Shown here: positions 23,307 through 34,218 of the stretch, piece by piece
Numbering within the stretch: position 1 is the stretch's first letter
Layout of the letters: each line of letters opens with the position of its first letter
Assembly: GCF_020387415.1 (NCBI RefSeq)
Contig: NZ_JAGWCB010000012.1
Span: forward strand, 1-64,000
Reading direction: 5' to 3'
Source: Ideonella benzenivorans
GTDB taxonomy: Bacteria > Pseudomonadota > Gammaproteobacteria > Burkholderiales > Burkholderiaceae_C
Length of the DNA stretch: 64,000 bases
The notes under the pieces: generated by a model
What the model was told of the DNA's origin: nothing
Database searches by the model: none
Seen by the model: only the letters and a program-made list of their open reading frames with translations
Position numbers and translations under genes: made by a program

Positions 23307-23894
23307 TCACCGGCCGGTGTCGGCGCTTTGCCACTGGAGCGACCAGCGTCCGGCACGCCAGTTCTGCAACCAGAGCAACCCGATCAGGGTCTTGGCATCG
23401 GTCAGTTCGCCCCGGGCCGCCAAGGCGGCAAGTTCGTCCTCGGTCATCAGGCACAGGTCGATCACTTCCCCGGGGTCCAGATGGCGCTCCCCGGCGGTCA
23501 GCCCGCGGGCAAACCAGATCTCGATGAACTCCGTGGAGTAAGCGGCCGCGTTGTGCAGCACACCGGCACAGGCCCACTCGCGGGCGCGGAACCCGGTTTC
23601 CTCGGCCAGCTCCCGCATGGCGGCGGCCCAGCGCGATTCGCCCGGATCCAGCTTGCCAGCCGGGAACTCCAGCAGCACCTGCTGCAGCGGATAGCGGTAC
23701 TGCCGTTCCAGCACCAGGCGGCCATCGTCCAGGAGGGGAATGATGACCACGGCCCCCGGGTGGATGACGTATTCCCGCCCGGCCCGGGTCCCGTCGGCCT
23801 GGGCGATCTGGTCGCGCCGCAGCGTCAGGAAATGACCCCGGTACACCTCGTCCGAGGACACCGTGGTCTCGACCAGATGGTCTTCACCCTGCAT
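23307..23894 (-). CDS. NUDIX hydrolase, ADP-ribose pyrophosphatase-like
   Basis: This 195-residue enzyme probably hydrolyses ADP-ribose or a related nucleoside diphosphate. The NUDIX box is complete: it starts at GKLDPGE near 80 and continues to RELAEETGF, with the Mg2+-binding glutamates present. The upstream segment VIIPLLDDGRLVLERQYRYP is typical of the ADP-ribose pyrophosphatase branch. Its start overlaps the DUF2818 stop by 11 bases. The link to NADH dehydrogenase genes suggests a role in NAD turnover, but that is inference from position. Confidence 0.86.
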   Translation of the reverse strand: MQGEDHLVETTVSSDEVYRGHFLTLRRDQIAQADGTRAGREYVIHPGAVVIIPLLDDGRLVLERQYRYPLQQVLLEFPAGKLDPGESRWAAAMRELAEETGFRAREWACAGVLHNAAAYSTEFIEIWFARGLTAGERHLDPGEVIDLCLMTEDELAALAARGELTDAKTLIGLLWLQNWRAGRWSLQWQSADTGR

Positions 23895-24207
23895 GGAGGG
23901 CCTCAGCGGCGGGCGCCCGGCGGAGATAGCGCCAGACGAACCCCGGCGATGCCAAGGTCAGGAACAGGCACCCCATGGCCGCATAGAACTCCCAGCCCTG
24001 GGGCGAGCGCTGACCCAGCGACGACTCCAGGCCGAAACCCAGCGCCATCACGCCCAGCCACAGCAGCACGAGTTCCAGCAGACGCCAGGCAAAGGCCTTG
24101 GTCGCACGCCGCGGCCCCACCAACAGCAGACGCTGCGAGACAAAAGGAAGATTGGCCGCCACCAGCGCAGCGGCCAACACCAACCAGACAGCCAGACTCT
24201 GCGTCAT
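23884..24207 (-). CDS. DUF2818 membrane protein
   Basis: This 107-residue protein has three predicted membrane helices (LAVWLVLAAALVAANLPFV, LLELVLLWLGVMALGFGL, FYAAMGCLFLTLASPGFVW). The Pro-containing first helix and the WEFYA segment match DUF2818, a family found next to nuoN in many Burkholderiales. Its function is unknown. ATG 24207 was chosen over an Arg-rich upstream extension. It lies 17 bases after nuoN and overlaps the NUDIX gene, so all are probably cotranscribed with nuo. Confidence 0.78.
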   Translation of the reverse strand: MTQSLAVWLVLAAALVAANLPFVSQRLLLVGPRRATKAFAWRLLELVLLWLGVMALGFGLESSLGQRSPQGWEFYAAMGCLFLTLASPGFVWRYLRRAPAAEALHAG

Positions 24208-24224
24208 CCGGTGCCGCCGTCGCC

Positions 24225-25733
24225 TCAGCCGGCCAGGGCCGCGACGATGACGTCGCGGCACAGGGCCATCAGGCCTTCCGGCAGGATGCCCAGCAGCAGC
24301 GCTGCCAGGCCATTGACGGCCAGCAGCGCGCCCACGCCGGGGAAGCTCAGGCCACCGAAGGCCTTGCTTTCACGTGCCTCGTCGAAGTACATGACCTTCA
24401 CGACCCGCAGATAGTAGAAGGCGCCGATCAGCGACAGCAGCACGGCCACGATGGCCAGCCACATGTAGAGGCTCTGCCCCGTGCTCACCAGCGCCTGCAG
24501 GATGGCGAACTTGGCATAGAAGCCCACCATCGGCGGCACGCCGGCCAGCGAGAACATGAAGACCGTCATCACCCCCGCCAGCCAGGGGCTGCGCTTGGCC
24601 AGGCCGGCCAGGTCGGCGATTTCCTCGCTCTCGAAGCCTTGGCGGCTCAAGTACATGATCAGGCCGAAACCGCCCAGCGTCGTCAGCACATAGGTGACGA
24701 GGTAGAACAGCGCCGAGCTGTAGCCGTTGGCCGCCAGCTGGGTCGAGCCCGCAACCACGGTCGGGGTCAGGCCCAGCAGCATGAAGCCCAGTTGCGCAAT
24801 GGCCGAGTAGCCCAGCATGCGCTTGAGGTTGGTCTGGGCGATCGCCGCAATGTTGCCCACCACCAGCGACAGCACCGCCAGCAGGATCAGCATCTGCTGC
24901 CAGTCGTGCGCAATGCCGCTGAGCCCTTCCACCAGCAGGCGGATGGTCACGGCAAAGGCGGCGAACTTGGGCGCCCCGCCAATCATCAGCGTGATGGCGG
25001 TCGGCGAGCCTTGGTAGACGTCGGGCACCCACATGTGGAACGGCACCAGACCCAGCTTGAAGGCCAGGCCAGCGACGATGAACACCACACCGAAGCTCAG
25101 CACCGTCGCGTTGACCTGCCCGGTCGCGATGGCGTCGAACACCTCCGGGATGTCCAGCGAGCCGGTCGCACCGTAGAGCATCGACATGCCGTACAGCAGA
25201 AAACCGCTGGCCAGCGCGCCCAGCACGAAGTACTTCATCGCGGCTTCGGTCGCGACCGAGTGGTCACGGCGCAGTGCGATCAGGGCATACAGCGAGAGAC
25301 TCATCAACTCCAGGCCGACGTAGATGACCAGGAAGTTGTTGGCCGACACCATCACCGAGATGCCCAGCACCACGAACATCGCCAAGGTGAAGAACTCCCC
25401 CTTCAGCATCTCGCGGCTGCCGATGTAGGGCCGTGCGTAGGCGATGGTCAGCATCATGGCCAGCGCCGCGCTGAGCGCCAGCAGGTGGCCCATGGGGTCC
25501 GAGACCACCAGCCCCTGCATCGCGTAGACGGAAGCCTTGGCCCCCTCCGCGCCAAGCCCCGCCTGCAGCGCGGCCACGTGCATCACGGCCACGGCGCCCA
25601 GCGACAGCTGCGTCAGCCAGAACGTCAGGCTGCGTGCCGGATGGGTCACGTACAGATCCACCAGCGCCACCACACAGGCAGCGACCAGCAGCAGGATTTC
25701 AGGATAGACGACGAGCCAGTTCATTTGAGTCAT
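24225..25733 (-). CDS. nuoN: NADH-quinone oxidoreductase subunit N
   Basis: This is one of three antiporter-like membrane subunits of respiratory complex I that drive proton translocation. The protein is about 502 residues with roughly 14 hydrophobic helices. The discontinuous-helix region shows LAFKLGLVPFHMWVPDVYQG, with the key Lys and the conserved His-Met-Trp-Pro motif. Three in-frame ATGs lie at 25742, 25733 and 25724; 25733 was preferred for its GGGA ribosome site. It follows nuoM by about 20 bases. Confidence 0.93.
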   Translation of the reverse strand: MTQMNWLVVYPEILLLVAACVVALVDLYVTHPARSLTFWLTQLSLGAVAVMHVAALQAGLGAEGAKASVYAMQGLVVSDPMGHLLALSAALAMMLTIAYARPYIGSREMLKGEFFTLAMFVVLGISVMVSANNFLVIYVGLELMSLSLYALIALRRDHSVATEAAMKYFVLGALASGFLLYGMSMLYGATGSLDIPEVFDAIATGQVNATVLSFGVVFIVAGLAFKLGLVPFHMWVPDVYQGSPTAITLMIGGAPKFAAFAVTIRLLVEGLSGIAHDWQQMLILLAVLSLVVGNIAAIAQTNLKRMLGYSAIAQLGFMLLGLTPTVVAGSTQLAANGYSSALFYLVTYVLTTLGGFGLIMYLSRQGFESEEIADLAGLAKRSPWLAGVMTVFMFSLAGVPPMVGFYAKFAILQALVSTGQSLYMWLAIVAVLLSLIGAFYYLRVVKVMYFDEARESKAFGGLSFPGVGALLAVNGLAALLLGILPEGLMALCRDVIVAALAG

Positions 25734-25752
25734 GGTGTGCATCCCGGCTGTG

Positions 25753-27228
25753 TCAGTTGAGCTTGGACACGGCCACGTGCTTGAGCAGCTCGGTCACGGA
25801 AACATGCATCACATCCGTGAACGGCTTGGGATACAGGCCCATGGCCAGCACGGCCGCCGCCAGCATCGCCAGCATCAGGAATTCGCGGGCGTTGATGTCC
25901 TTCAGTTCGCGCACATGGTCATTCGCCACGTCGCCGAAGTAGACCCGCTTGTACATCCAGAGGCTGTAAGCCGCACCCAGCACCAGGGCGGTGGCGGCCA
26001 GCAGGCCGATCCAGAAGTTGTAGCCCACGGCGCCCAGGATCACCATCCACTCGCCGATGAAACCAGCGGTCCCCGGCAGGCCGCAATTGGCCATCGCGAA
26101 CAGCAGCGCGAACGAGGCGAACTTCGGCATCGTGTTGACCACACCGCCGTAGGCAGAAATCTCACGGGAATGCACACGGTCGTACAACACCCCGATGGAG
26201 AGGAACATCGCCCCCGAGACGAAACCGTGCGAGATCATCTGCACGATGCCGCCTTCCATGCCCAGCTCATTGAAGATGAAAAAGCCCAGGGTCACAAAGC
26301 CCATGTGCGCGATGGACGAGTAGGCCACCAGCTTCTTCATGTCCTGCTGCACCAGCGCCACCAGACCGATGTAGATCACGGCGATCAGCGACAAGGCGAT
26401 GATGAACCAAGCGTAATGGTGCGCGGCGTCCGGTGCGATGGGCAGCGAGAAGCGCAGGAAACCGTAAGCGCCCAGCTTCAGCATGATGGCGGCCAGCACC
26501 ACCGAACCGCCGGTCGGCGCCTCCACGTGGGCATCCGGCAGCCAGGTGTGCACCGGCCACATCGGCACCTTCACGGCGAAGGCGGCGAAGAAGGCGAAGA
26601 ACAGCAGCGACTGCGCATCCATCGGCAGCGGCAGCTTCTGCCAGTCCAGGATCTCGAAGCTGCCGCCCGACTTGATGTACAGGTAGGTCAGCGCGACCAG
26701 CATCAGCAGCGAGCCCAGCAGCGTGTAGAGGAAGAACTTGAACGCGGCGTAGACGCGGCGCGGCCCACCCCAGATGCCGATGACGATGTACATCGGGATC
26801 AGCGTGGCTTCGAAGAACACGTAGAACAGCAAGCCGTCCAGTGCGGTGAAGACACCGATCATCAGACCCGAGAGGATCAGGAAGGCGCCCAGATACTGGT
26901 GGGCACGCTCCTTGATGACCTCCCAGCCGGCGATCACGACGATCACGGTGATGAAGGCCGTCAGCAACACGAACCAGACCGAGATGCCGTCCACACCCAG
27001 GTGATACCGGATGTTGAAGCGCGCGATCCAGCTCAGGTTTTCGACGAACTGCATTGCGGCCGTCCCGGCATCGAACCCGGTGATCAGCGGCAGCGTGACG
27101 AGGAAGCTGAGGATGGCCCCCACCAGGGCGGTCCAGCGGGCCGCTCCGGGGTTCTCGTTACTTCCCAAGGCCAGCAGGATGATGCCGAAGAAGATCGGCA
27201 GCCAGATGGCAACGCTCAAAAGACCCAT
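25753..27228 (-). CDS. nuoM: NADH-quinone oxidoreductase subunit M
   Basis: This complex I antiporter-like proton-pumping subunit has 491 residues and about 14 transmembrane helices. Signature segments include AFFAAFAVKVPMWPVHTWLPDAHVE split across helix 7, with the conserved Lys, and the Glu in helix 5 (FFEATLIPMYIVIGIWGG). Length and order agree with the E. coli subunit (509). It sits between nuoL and nuoN with 19-base spacers. Confidence 0.95.
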   Translation of the reverse strand: MGLLSVAIWLPIFFGIILLALGSNENPGAARWTALVGAILSFLVTLPLITGFDAGTAAMQFVENLSWIARFNIRYHLGVDGISVWFVLLTAFITVIVVIAGWEVIKERAHQYLGAFLILSGLMIGVFTALDGLLFYVFFEATLIPMYIVIGIWGGPRRVYAAFKFFLYTLLGSLLMLVALTYLYIKSGGSFEILDWQKLPLPMDAQSLLFFAFFAAFAVKVPMWPVHTWLPDAHVEAPTGGSVVLAAIMLKLGAYGFLRFSLPIAPDAAHHYAWFIIALSLIAVIYIGLVALVQQDMKKLVAYSSIAHMGFVTLGFFIFNELGMEGGIVQMISHGFVSGAMFLSIGVLYDRVHSREISAYGGVVNTMPKFASFALLFAMANCGLPGTAGFIGEWMVILGAVGYNFWIGLLAATALVLGAAYSLWMYKRVYFGDVANDHVRELKDINAREFLMLAMLAAAVLAMGLYPKPFTDVMHVSVTELLKHVAVSKLN

Positions 27229-27247
27229 TCTTGTTCTCCGCCCTCTG

Positions 27248-29266
27248 TCAACGACCCAGCAGGATCGTCAGATGAGGCCACAGTTGCCAAGTCATCAGAC
27301 CAAACACACCCAGCACCATCACCAGTGCGTACCAGGACAGATAGCCCGTCTGGACAGTCCGCAGCACACCCGCGAACCAACCGACCGCCCGGGCCGAACC
27401 ATTGACGATCAGGCCATCGATCAGGCCGACATCGCCGATCTTCCAAAGACCACGCCCGATCAGGCGGGCACCGGCCGCCACGATGTTCTCGTTGATCCAG
27501 TCCATGTAGTACTTGTTCTCCAGCACACGGACGATGGGCGAGAAAACCCGGGCCAGCGTGGCCGGGATCGAGGGGGCCACCATGTAGAACACGTAGGCCG
27601 CCACCACACCCGCCAGGGCCAGCAGGAACGGCACCGAGGTGAAGGCATGCAGGCCCATGGCCAGCGGCCCCTGGAACTCGTGCGCCAGCTCTTCCATCGC
27701 TGGGTGGGCCTCGGTGTTGATGAACACCGCGTCCTTCAGCACGCTGCCGTACAGCAAGGGTTCGATGGCCAAGTAGCCGATGATGACCGAGGGGATGGCC
27801 AGCAGCACCAGCGGCAGGGTCACCACCCAGGGGGATTCGTGCGGCGTGTGGGCATGACCATGGTCGTCGTGGTCATGCTCACCTGGGAAGGGCTTGTGGT
27901 GGAAATGCTCCTTGCCGTGGAAGACCAGGAAGTACATCCGGAAGGAATAGAAGGCCGTCACGAAGACCCCCGCCACCACCGCGAACTGCGCGAAGCCAGC
28001 GGCCGGCAGATGGCTGGTGGCCACCGCCTCAATGATCGAGTCCTTCGAGTAGAAGCCCGAGAAGAACGGCGTGCCGATCAGGGCCAGCGAACCGATCAGC
28101 GAGGTGATCCAGGTGATCGGCATGTACTTGCGCAGACCACCCATGTTGCGCATGTCCTGGTCATGGTGCATGCCGATGATGACCGAACCCGCGCCAAGGA
28201 ACAGCAGGGCCTTGAAGAAGGCGTGCGTCATCAGGTGGAACACGGCCACGTTGTAGGCCGACACACCCAGCGCCACGGTCATGTAGCCCAACTGCGACAG
28301 CGTCGAATAGGCCACCACCCGCTTGATGTCGGTCTGGATGATGCCCAGGAAGCCCATGAACAGGGCCGTGATGGAACCGATCACCAGGATGAAGTTCAGC
28401 GCGGCATCCGAGAGTTCGAACAGCGGCGACATGCGCGTCACCATGAAGATGCCGGCGGTCACCATCGTGGCTGCGTGGATCAGCGCCGAGATCGGGGTCG
28501 GACCTTCCATCGAATCCGGCAGCCAGATGTGCAGCGGGAACTGAGCCGACTTGCCCATCGCGCCGATGAACAGGCAGATGCAGGCCACGGTCAGCAGCCC
28601 CCAGTCCTGACCCGGGAAGGTCAGCTTCGCCAGTTCGTTCGATTTGGCGAACACCTCGGTGTAGTTCAGCGAGCCGCTGTACGCCAGCAGCAGACCGATC
28701 CCCAGGATGAAGCCGAAGTCACCCACCCGGTTGACCAGGAAGGCCTTCAGGTTGGCGAAGATGGCAGTCGGCTTCTTGTACCAGAAACCAATCAGCAGGT
28801 AGGACACCAGACCCACCGCTTCCCAGCCGAAGAACAGCTGCAGGAAGTTGTTGCTCATGACCAGCATGAGCATCGAGAAGGTGAACAGAGAGATGTACGA
28901 GAAGAAGCGCTGGTAGCCGGGGTCCTCTTCCATGTAGCCGACGGTGTAGATGTGCACCATCAGCGACACGAAGGTCACCACGCACATCATCATTGCGGTC
29001 AGTCCGTCGATCAGGAAGCCGACTTCCATCTTCAGGCTGCCGACCGTCATCCACTCGTAGACGGTGGCGTTGTAATGCGCCCCGTCCACCACCACGGACT
29101 TGAAGACCGAGGCCGAGCAGAGGAAGGCGATCAGCACGCCAAGGATGGTGACCCAATGCGCGCCACGGCGCCCGATGGTCTTGCCGAACAGGCCGGCCAC
29201 CAGGGAGCCGACCAGCGGCGCCAGGGGCACGGTCAGAAGCAGATTCTGGGAGAGTTGTGCAGACAT
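27248..29266 (-). CDS. nuoL: NADH-quinone oxidoreductase subunit L
   Basis: This is the largest complex I membrane subunit, with 672 residues. The antiporter core of about 14 helices includes GAMGKSAQFPLHIWLPDSMEG, with the conserved Lys, and STLSQLGYM. The C-terminal part supplies the long lateral amphipathic helix plus a last anchor helix (VLGVFGLMTWQLWPHL). A His/Asp-rich loop (HDHDDHGHAH) near 455-475 is a lineage-specific insertion that could bind metal. It follows nuoK by 20 bases. Confidence 0.95.
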   Translation of the reverse strand: MSAQLSQNLLLTVPLAPLVGSLVAGLFGKTIGRRGAHWVTILGVLIAFLCSASVFKSVVVDGAHYNATVYEWMTVGSLKMEVGFLIDGLTAMMMCVVTFVSLMVHIYTVGYMEEDPGYQRFFSYISLFTFSMLMLVMSNNFLQLFFGWEAVGLVSYLLIGFWYKKPTAIFANLKAFLVNRVGDFGFILGIGLLLAYSGSLNYTEVFAKSNELAKLTFPGQDWGLLTVACICLFIGAMGKSAQFPLHIWLPDSMEGPTPISALIHAATMVTAGIFMVTRMSPLFELSDAALNFILVIGSITALFMGFLGIIQTDIKRVVAYSTLSQLGYMTVALGVSAYNVAVFHLMTHAFFKALLFLGAGSVIIGMHHDQDMRNMGGLRKYMPITWITSLIGSLALIGTPFFSGFYSKDSIIEAVATSHLPAAGFAQFAVVAGVFVTAFYSFRMYFLVFHGKEHFHHKPFPGEHDHDDHGHAHTPHESPWVVTLPLVLLAIPSVIIGYLAIEPLLYGSVLKDAVFINTEAHPAMEELAHEFQGPLAMGLHAFTSVPFLLALAGVVAAYVFYMVAPSIPATLARVFSPIVRVLENKYYMDWINENIVAAGARLIGRGLWKIGDVGLIDGLIVNGSARAVGWFAGVLRTVQTGYLSWYALVMVLGVFGLMTWQLWPHLTILLGR

Positions 29267-29286
29267 GTTCTTCAGGGCTCCGTGCG

Positions 29287-29601
29287 TCAGCCCTTGAGCG
29301 AGTCGAGCTCGTCCACGGCAATCGTCGATCGGTTGCGGAACACCACGACCAGAATGGCCAAGCCGATGGCCGATTCAGCCGCCGCCACGGTCAGGATGAA
29401 GAACACGAACACCTGCCCGGCCATGTCCCCCAGGTAGTGGGAGAAGGCCACGAAGTTCATGTTCACCGCCAGCAGCATCAGTTCGATCGACATCAGCAGC
29501 ACGATCAGGTTGCGCCGGTTCATGAAGATCCCGACCACCGAGAGTGCGAACAGGAAGCCGCCAAGGGTCAGGAAATGGTAGAGCGTGATGCCGTGGCTCA
29601 T
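29287..29601 (-). CDS. nuoK: NADH-quinone oxidoreductase subunit K
   Basis: This 104-residue complex I subunit has three transmembrane helices. Two buried glutamates essential for proton transfer are visible, in [13 protein letters not shown] and in [11 protein letters not shown]. Length matches the family (100-105). Its ATG overlaps the nuoJ stop (ATGA), showing translational coupling. Confidence 0.96.
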   Translation of the reverse strand: MSHGITLYHFLTLGGFLFALSVVGIFMNRRNLIVLLMSIELMLLAVNMNFVAFSHYLGDMAGQVFVFFILTVAAAESAIGLAILVVVFRNRSTIAVDELDSLKG

Positions 29602-30236
29602 GCCTGGCCTCCTTCAGCTTCCTTGGGCGCGGACGGCTGTTCCACCGTCGGCGCCATCTTCACCAGACGGACCCGGTCGGCCGCCTTGACCCGCACCTGC
29701 TCGGCCGGGTTCTGATAGCGGCTGTCCTTGCGGTGCCGCATCGTCAGCGCGATCGCGGAGATCATGCCGACCAGCAGCAACACCGCAGCGACCTGCAACG
29801 GATACAGGTACTGGGTGTAGATCTCCACGCCCAAGGCGCGCGTGTTGCCCAGCTTGAGAACGGCCGGATCAAAGGCCTTGGCCACCGGCAGGTTGAAGCC
29901 TGCCTTCATCACGATGGCCATCTCGATGGCGATCAGCACCCCGACCAGGGCGGCCAGCGGGAAATGGTTCCAGAAGCCCTCGCGCAGGCTGTCGGTGTTG
30001 ATGTCAAGCATCATCACCACGAAGAGGAACAGCACCATCACCGCGCCGACGTAGACCAGCGACAGCGTGATGGCCAGGAACTCAGCCTGCAACAGCATCC
30101 AGATGCAGGACGCGTTGAAGAAGGCCAGCACCAGGTACAGGACGGCGTGGACGGTGTTGCGGGCCGTGATGACACGGAAACCCGCAAACAGCAGCACGGC
30201 CGAGAAGAGGTAGAACAGAACGGAGGTGGGATTCAT
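29598..30236 (-). CDS. nuoJ: NADH-quinone oxidoreductase subunit J
   Basis: This 212-residue complex I membrane subunit has five hydrophobic helices. The conserved third-helix segment reads [22 protein letters not shown], containing the pi-bulge region involved in gating. A polar tail of about 50 residues rich in Lys and Pro extends past the last helix. It precedes nuoK with a 4-base overlap. Confidence 0.94.
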   Translation of the reverse strand: MNPTSVLFYLFSAVLLFAGFRVITARNTVHAVLYLVLAFFNASCIWMLLQAEFLAITLSLVYVGAVMVLFLFVVMMLDINTDSLREGFWNHFPLAALVGVLIAIEMAIVMKAGFNLPVAKAFDPAVLKLGNTRALGVEIYTQYLYPLQVAAVLLLVGMISAIALTMRHRKDSRYQNPAEQVRVKAADRVRLVKMAPTVEQPSAPKEAEGGQA

Positions 30237-30289
30237 GTTGTGTGCGCCTGTCAGGTGCGCTGGATCAAGAGGCGGCGACGCCCCTGCCC

Positions 30290-30787
30290 TCAGCGGTACT
30301 TGGCGTCGGCCTCCTTGTTGGCAGCGATCTGCTTCTCGTAGCGGTCACCCACGGCCAGCAGCATGTCCTTGGTGAAGTACAGATCGCCACGCTTTTCACC
30401 GTGGTACTCGAAGATGTGCGTCTCGACGATCGAATCGACCGGGCAGCTTTCCTCGCAGAAGCCGCAGAAGATGCACTTGGTCAGATCAATGTCGTAGCGT
30501 GTGGTGCGGCGCGAACCGTCGTCGCGCACGTCGGACTCGATGGTGATGGCCATCGCCGGGCACACCGCCTCGCACAGCTTGCAGGCGATGCAGCGCTCTT
30601 CGCCGTTCTCATAGCGGCGCAGGGCATGCAGACCGCGGAAGCGCGGCGACAGCGGCGTCTTTTCCTCGGGAAACTGGACTGTGATGGTGGGCGACAGGAA
30701 GTGGCGCCCCGTCAAGGCCAGCCCTTTCCACAACTCCAGCAGCAGGAAGCTGGAGAAGAACGTCTTGAGAGATGCGATTGAAGACAT
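30290..30787 (-). CDS. nuoI: NADH-quinone oxidoreductase subunit I
   Basis: This 165-residue peripheral-arm subunit carries clusters N6a and N6b, which hand electrons towards N2. Two complete 4Fe-4S motifs are present: [12 protein letters not shown] near 67-78 and [12 protein letters not shown] near 106-117. The amphipathic N-terminal helix ([14 protein letters not shown]) anchors it to the membrane arm. ATG 30787 was chosen as in homologues (MSSIASLK); the in-frame upstream extension lies within nuoH. Confidence 0.95.
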   Translation of the reverse strand: MSSIASLKTFFSSFLLLELWKGLALTGRHFLSPTITVQFPEEKTPLSPRFRGLHALRRYENGEERCIACKLCEAVCPAMAITIESDVRDDGSRRTTRYDIDLTKCIFCGFCEESCPVDSIVETHIFEYHGEKRGDLYFTKDMLLAVGDRYEKQIAANKEADAKYR

Positions 30788-30807
30788 GGGAAGCTCTTTC
30801 TCGCGCC

Positions 30808-31869
30808 TTACTGCCAGATGTTGAAGGGCGACTGGATCCACAGTCCCACCACGACCAGCCACACCAGCGTGACCGGAATGAAGATCTTCCAGCCCAGCCG
30901 CATGATCTGGTCATAGCGGTAGCGCGGGAACGAAGCACGCACCCACAGGAACATCGTGACGACCACGAAGACCTTGATCGCCAGCCAGATCCAGCCCGGG
31001 ATGAAATCCAGGAAGGCAAAGGGGCTCAGCCAGCCGCCCAGGAAGAGCAGCACGGTCAGCATCGACACCAGGATCATGTTGGCGTATTCCGCCAGGAAGA
31101 ACATGGCAAACGACATGCCCGAATACTCGATCATGTGCCCGGCCACGATTTCCGACTCGCCTTCCACCACGTCGAAGGGGTGGCGGTTGGTTTCAGCCAG
31201 ACCGGAGATGAAGTACACCAGGAACACCGGCAGCAGCGGCAACCAGTTCCAGGACAGCAGGCCCAGACCCGCATTGGCCATGTGGCCGCGCCCCTGCTGC
31301 ATGACCACGTCGCTCAGGTTCAGGCTACCCGTCACCATCAGCACGATCACCAGGGCAAAGCCCATCGCGATCTCATAACTGATCATCTGGGCCGAGGCCC
31401 GCAGCGCCCCCAGGAAGGCGTACTTCGAATTGGAGGCCCAACCTGCGATGATCACGCCATACACCTCCAGGGAGGTGATGGCCATCAGGAACAGCACGCC
31501 GGCGTTGATGTTGGCCAGCGCCACATCGGGGCCGAAGGGGACCACGGCCCACGCCGCCAGGGCCGGCATGATGGTCATGATCGGGCCCAGAAAGAACAAG
31601 CCCTTGCTGGCCGCGCTCGGACGGATGATCTCCTTGAAGATCAGCTTGACCGCGTCGGCGATGGGGGTCAGCAGGCCATAGGGCCCCACGCGGTTCGGAC
31701 CCGGGCGGATCTGCGACCACCCAATGGCCTTGCGTTCCCACAGGGTCAGGTAGGCCACGCAGCCCATCAGCGGTGCGACCACCACGATGATCTTGATCAG
31801 CGACCACACGACGGGCCACCACAGGCCGCCCATCAAGGCCAGCCCGGCTTGGTAGAAGTTGTCGATCAT
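30808..31869 (-). CDS. nuoH: NADH-quinone oxidoreductase subunit H
   Basis: This 353-residue membrane subunit forms the quinone chamber with NuoB and NuoD. It has eight to nine helices and the most conserved loops of the family: [19 protein letters not shown] near 46-64 and [16 protein letters not shown] near 225-240, whose charged residues line the quinone channel. It lies between nuoG and nuoI with 20-base gaps. Confidence 0.96.
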   Translation of the reverse strand: MIDNFYQAGLALMGGLWWPVVWSLIKIIVVVAPLMGCVAYLTLWERKAIGWSQIRPGPNRVGPYGLLTPIADAVKLIFKEIIRPSAASKGLFFLGPIMTIMPALAAWAVVPFGPDVALANINAGVLFLMAITSLEVYGVIIAGWASNSKYAFLGALRASAQMISYEIAMGFALVIVLMVTGSLNLSDVVMQQGRGHMANAGLGLLSWNWLPLLPVFLVYFISGLAETNRHPFDVVEGESEIVAGHMIEYSGMSFAMFFLAEYANMILVSMLTVLLFLGGWLSPFAFLDFIPGWIWLAIKVFVVVTMFLWVRASFPRYRYDQIMRLGWKIFIPVTLVWLVVVGLWIQSPFNIWQ

Positions 31870-31889
31870 GAGAGTTCCTGCCCTCGGCC

Positions 31890-34202
31890 TCAGGCCGCCT
31901 CGACGGCGATCGTGCCGAACATCGCGCCCAGTGCGACGGTATCGGGATGCCCGGCCGGCACACGCACCGTATCTGCCGCCAGGTGGCGGTCTTCACGGGC
32001 CGGCAGCACCACGGCCTGAGCGCCCTGGCTGACACGGACCTTGGCCCCCTCGGCCAGGCCCAGCTGTTGCCAGAGCGCCGACGGCAGACTGGCCACGGGC
32101 GCAGCGGCGTCACGGGTGTGCTGCAGCGAAGGCGCTCGGCGCACCAGGCTGTCCGCACTGTAGATGGGCACATCGGCCAGACGCTGCAGGCCAGCCTGCC
32201 CGGCCACCGGCGTGAGCGAGGCCTGCACCGCGTTGCTCAGGCGCGTGGCCAGCGAGGCCACATCACCCAACGCTTCGGCGCGAACCTCCTCGACCGTTTC
32301 CTGCTCGAATCCAGGCAGACCTAGCAGGTTGCCCAGCACGCGCAGCACCTTCCAGGCGGGACGGGTCTCGCCCTTGGCCTGCACCACGCCATGGAAGCTC
32401 TGCACCCGACCTTCGGCATTCACGAAGGCGCCACCGGTTTCGGTGAATGGCGCGATCGGCAGCATCACGTCGGCGTTGGGCACCGCTGCGTCCTTGAAGG
32501 ACGTCAACGCCACCACCAGCCCGGCACCTTCGAGCGCGGCTTGGGCCGCAGCACCATCCGCCGCGTCCAGCACCGGTTCGGTGTTCAGCAGCAGCAGCGC
32601 CTTCATCGGCTGGGCCAGCATCTGGCCGGCGTTCAGGCCACCATCGCGCGGCTGGGCCCCCACCAGTTGGGCGCCCACCGTGTTGGCCGCCTCGGTGAGA
32701 TAGCCCACCGTCGCGCCCGTCTGCTCGCCGATCCAGTTGGCCAGGGCCAGCAACATGGAGGCCTGCGGATGTTGCGCTGCGGCGTTGCCCAGCAGGATGG
32801 CCTTCTGGCTGCCCGACAGCAGGGACTGCGCCACAGCTTCCGCCTCGGCAGACACCAGGGCGGTCGCGGGAGCGGCCAGACCCTTGGCCGAAGCCACGTA
32901 GCCGGCCACGTCGGCCAGTGCCTGGGCCCAGGCCGACGGCGCCGCGGTCAGCGTGCCCTTCAGCGGCATGGCCCAATCGTCGTGCGTGGCGTTCAGGCTG
33001 AACAGCTGGGCGCCATGACGCACCGCTTGGCGGATGCGCTGAGCGAACAGCGGGTGGTCCTTGCGCAGGAATGAACCCACCACGAAGACCCGGTCCAGCG
33101 AAGACAGCGAAGCAATCGACGTCCCCAGCCAGCGGGCCCCCTGCCCGGCCGTGAAGTCGGCATGGCGCAGGCGGTGGTCCACATTGTCACTGCCCAGGCC
33201 ACGCACCAGCTTGGCCAGCAGATGCAGTTCCTCCACCGTGCTGTGGGCCGAACCCAGGGCACCGATGCCCGCCGCGCCGAACTCGGCCTTGACCCGCTTC
33301 AGGCCATCGGCGACATAGCCCAGGGCGGTGTTCCAGTCCACCGTCACCCACTGCCCGCCCTGCTTGATCATCGGCGCGGTCAGACGCTGCTCGCTGTTCA
33401 GGGCCTCGTAGCTGAAACGGTCCCGGTCGGCCAGCCAGCATTCGTTGACGTCTTCGTTCTCGAACGGAACGACGCGCATCACTTCGTGGTTCTTGACCTG
33501 AACAATCAGGTTGGCGCCGGTCGAATCGTGCGGGCTGACGCTCTTGCGGCGCGACAGTTCCCAGGTGCGGGCGCTGTAGCGGAACGGCTTGCTGGTCAAC
33601 GCGCCCACCGGGCACAGGTCGATCATGTTGCCGGAGAGTTCCGAGTCCACCGTCTGACCGACGAAGGTCGTGATCTCGGAGTGTTCGCCGCGGTTCTGCA
33701 TGCCCAGCTCCATCACGCCGGCCACTTCCTGGCCAAAGCGCACGCAACGGGTGCAGTGGATGCAGCGACTCATCTCCTCCATGGAGATCAGCGGGCCCAC
33801 GTTCTTGTGGAAGACCACGCGCTTCTCTTCGGCGTAGCGCGAGGCGCCACCGCCGTAGCCCACGGCCAGATCCTGCAGCTGGCATTCGCCGCCCTGGTCG
33901 CAGATCGGGCAGTCCAGCGGATGATTGATGAGCAGGAATTCCATCACCGCCTTCTGGGCGGCCACGGCCTTCTCGCTCTTGGTGCGCACCACCATGCCCT
34001 GGGTCACGGGCGTGGCGCAGGCCGGCATCGGCTTGGGCGCCTTCTCCACATCCACCAGGCACATGCGGCAGTTGGCCGCGATGGACAGCTTCTTGTGGTA
34101 GCAGAAGTGCGGGATGTAGGTCCCTGCCGCATCGGCCGCATGCATCACCATGCTGCCTTCGGGCACCGAGACCTTCTTGCCGTCGAGTTCGATTTCCAAC
34201 AT
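31890..34202 (-). CDS. nuoG: NADH-quinone oxidoreductase subunit G
   Basis: This 770-residue iron-sulfur subunit is the largest in the peripheral arm. A plant-type 2Fe-2S domain with [15 protein letters not shown] comes first. The His/Cys 4Fe-4S motif ([14 protein letters not shown]) follows near 100, then a second 4Fe-4S set ([14 protein letters not shown] and CPVGAL). The rest is a molybdopterin-oxidoreductase-like domain that has lost its cofactor role. ATG 34202 (MLEIELDG) matches homologues; the longer frame runs into nuoF. Confidence 0.95.
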   Translation of the reverse strand: MLEIELDGKKVSVPEGSMVMHAADAAGTYIPHFCYHKKLSIAANCRMCLVDVEKAPKPMPACATPVTQGMVVRTKSEKAVAAQKAVMEFLLINHPLDCPICDQGGECQLQDLAVGYGGGASRYAEEKRVVFHKNVGPLISMEEMSRCIHCTRCVRFGQEVAGVMELGMQNRGEHSEITTFVGQTVDSELSGNMIDLCPVGALTSKPFRYSARTWELSRRKSVSPHDSTGANLIVQVKNHEVMRVVPFENEDVNECWLADRDRFSYEALNSEQRLTAPMIKQGGQWVTVDWNTALGYVADGLKRVKAEFGAAGIGALGSAHSTVEELHLLAKLVRGLGSDNVDHRLRHADFTAGQGARWLGTSIASLSSLDRVFVVGSFLRKDHPLFAQRIRQAVRHGAQLFSLNATHDDWAMPLKGTLTAAPSAWAQALADVAGYVASAKGLAAPATALVSAEAEAVAQSLLSGSQKAILLGNAAAQHPQASMLLALANWIGEQTGATVGYLTEAANTVGAQLVGAQPRDGGLNAGQMLAQPMKALLLLNTEPVLDAADGAAAQAALEGAGLVVALTSFKDAAVPNADVMLPIAPFTETGGAFVNAEGRVQSFHGVVQAKGETRPAWKVLRVLGNLLGLPGFEQETVEEVRAEALGDVASLATRLSNAVQASLTPVAGQAGLQRLADVPIYSADSLVRRAPSLQHTRDAAAPVASLPSALWQQLGLAEGAKVRVSQGAQAVVLPAREDRHLAADTVRVPAGHPDTVALGAMFGTIAVEAA

Positions 34203-34218
34203 ATCGTGTATGCCCCGC

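Noticed and set aside
29100-29437. Plus-strand frames opposite nuoL and nuoK
   Set aside because: They are antisense shadows of well-conserved complex I subunits.
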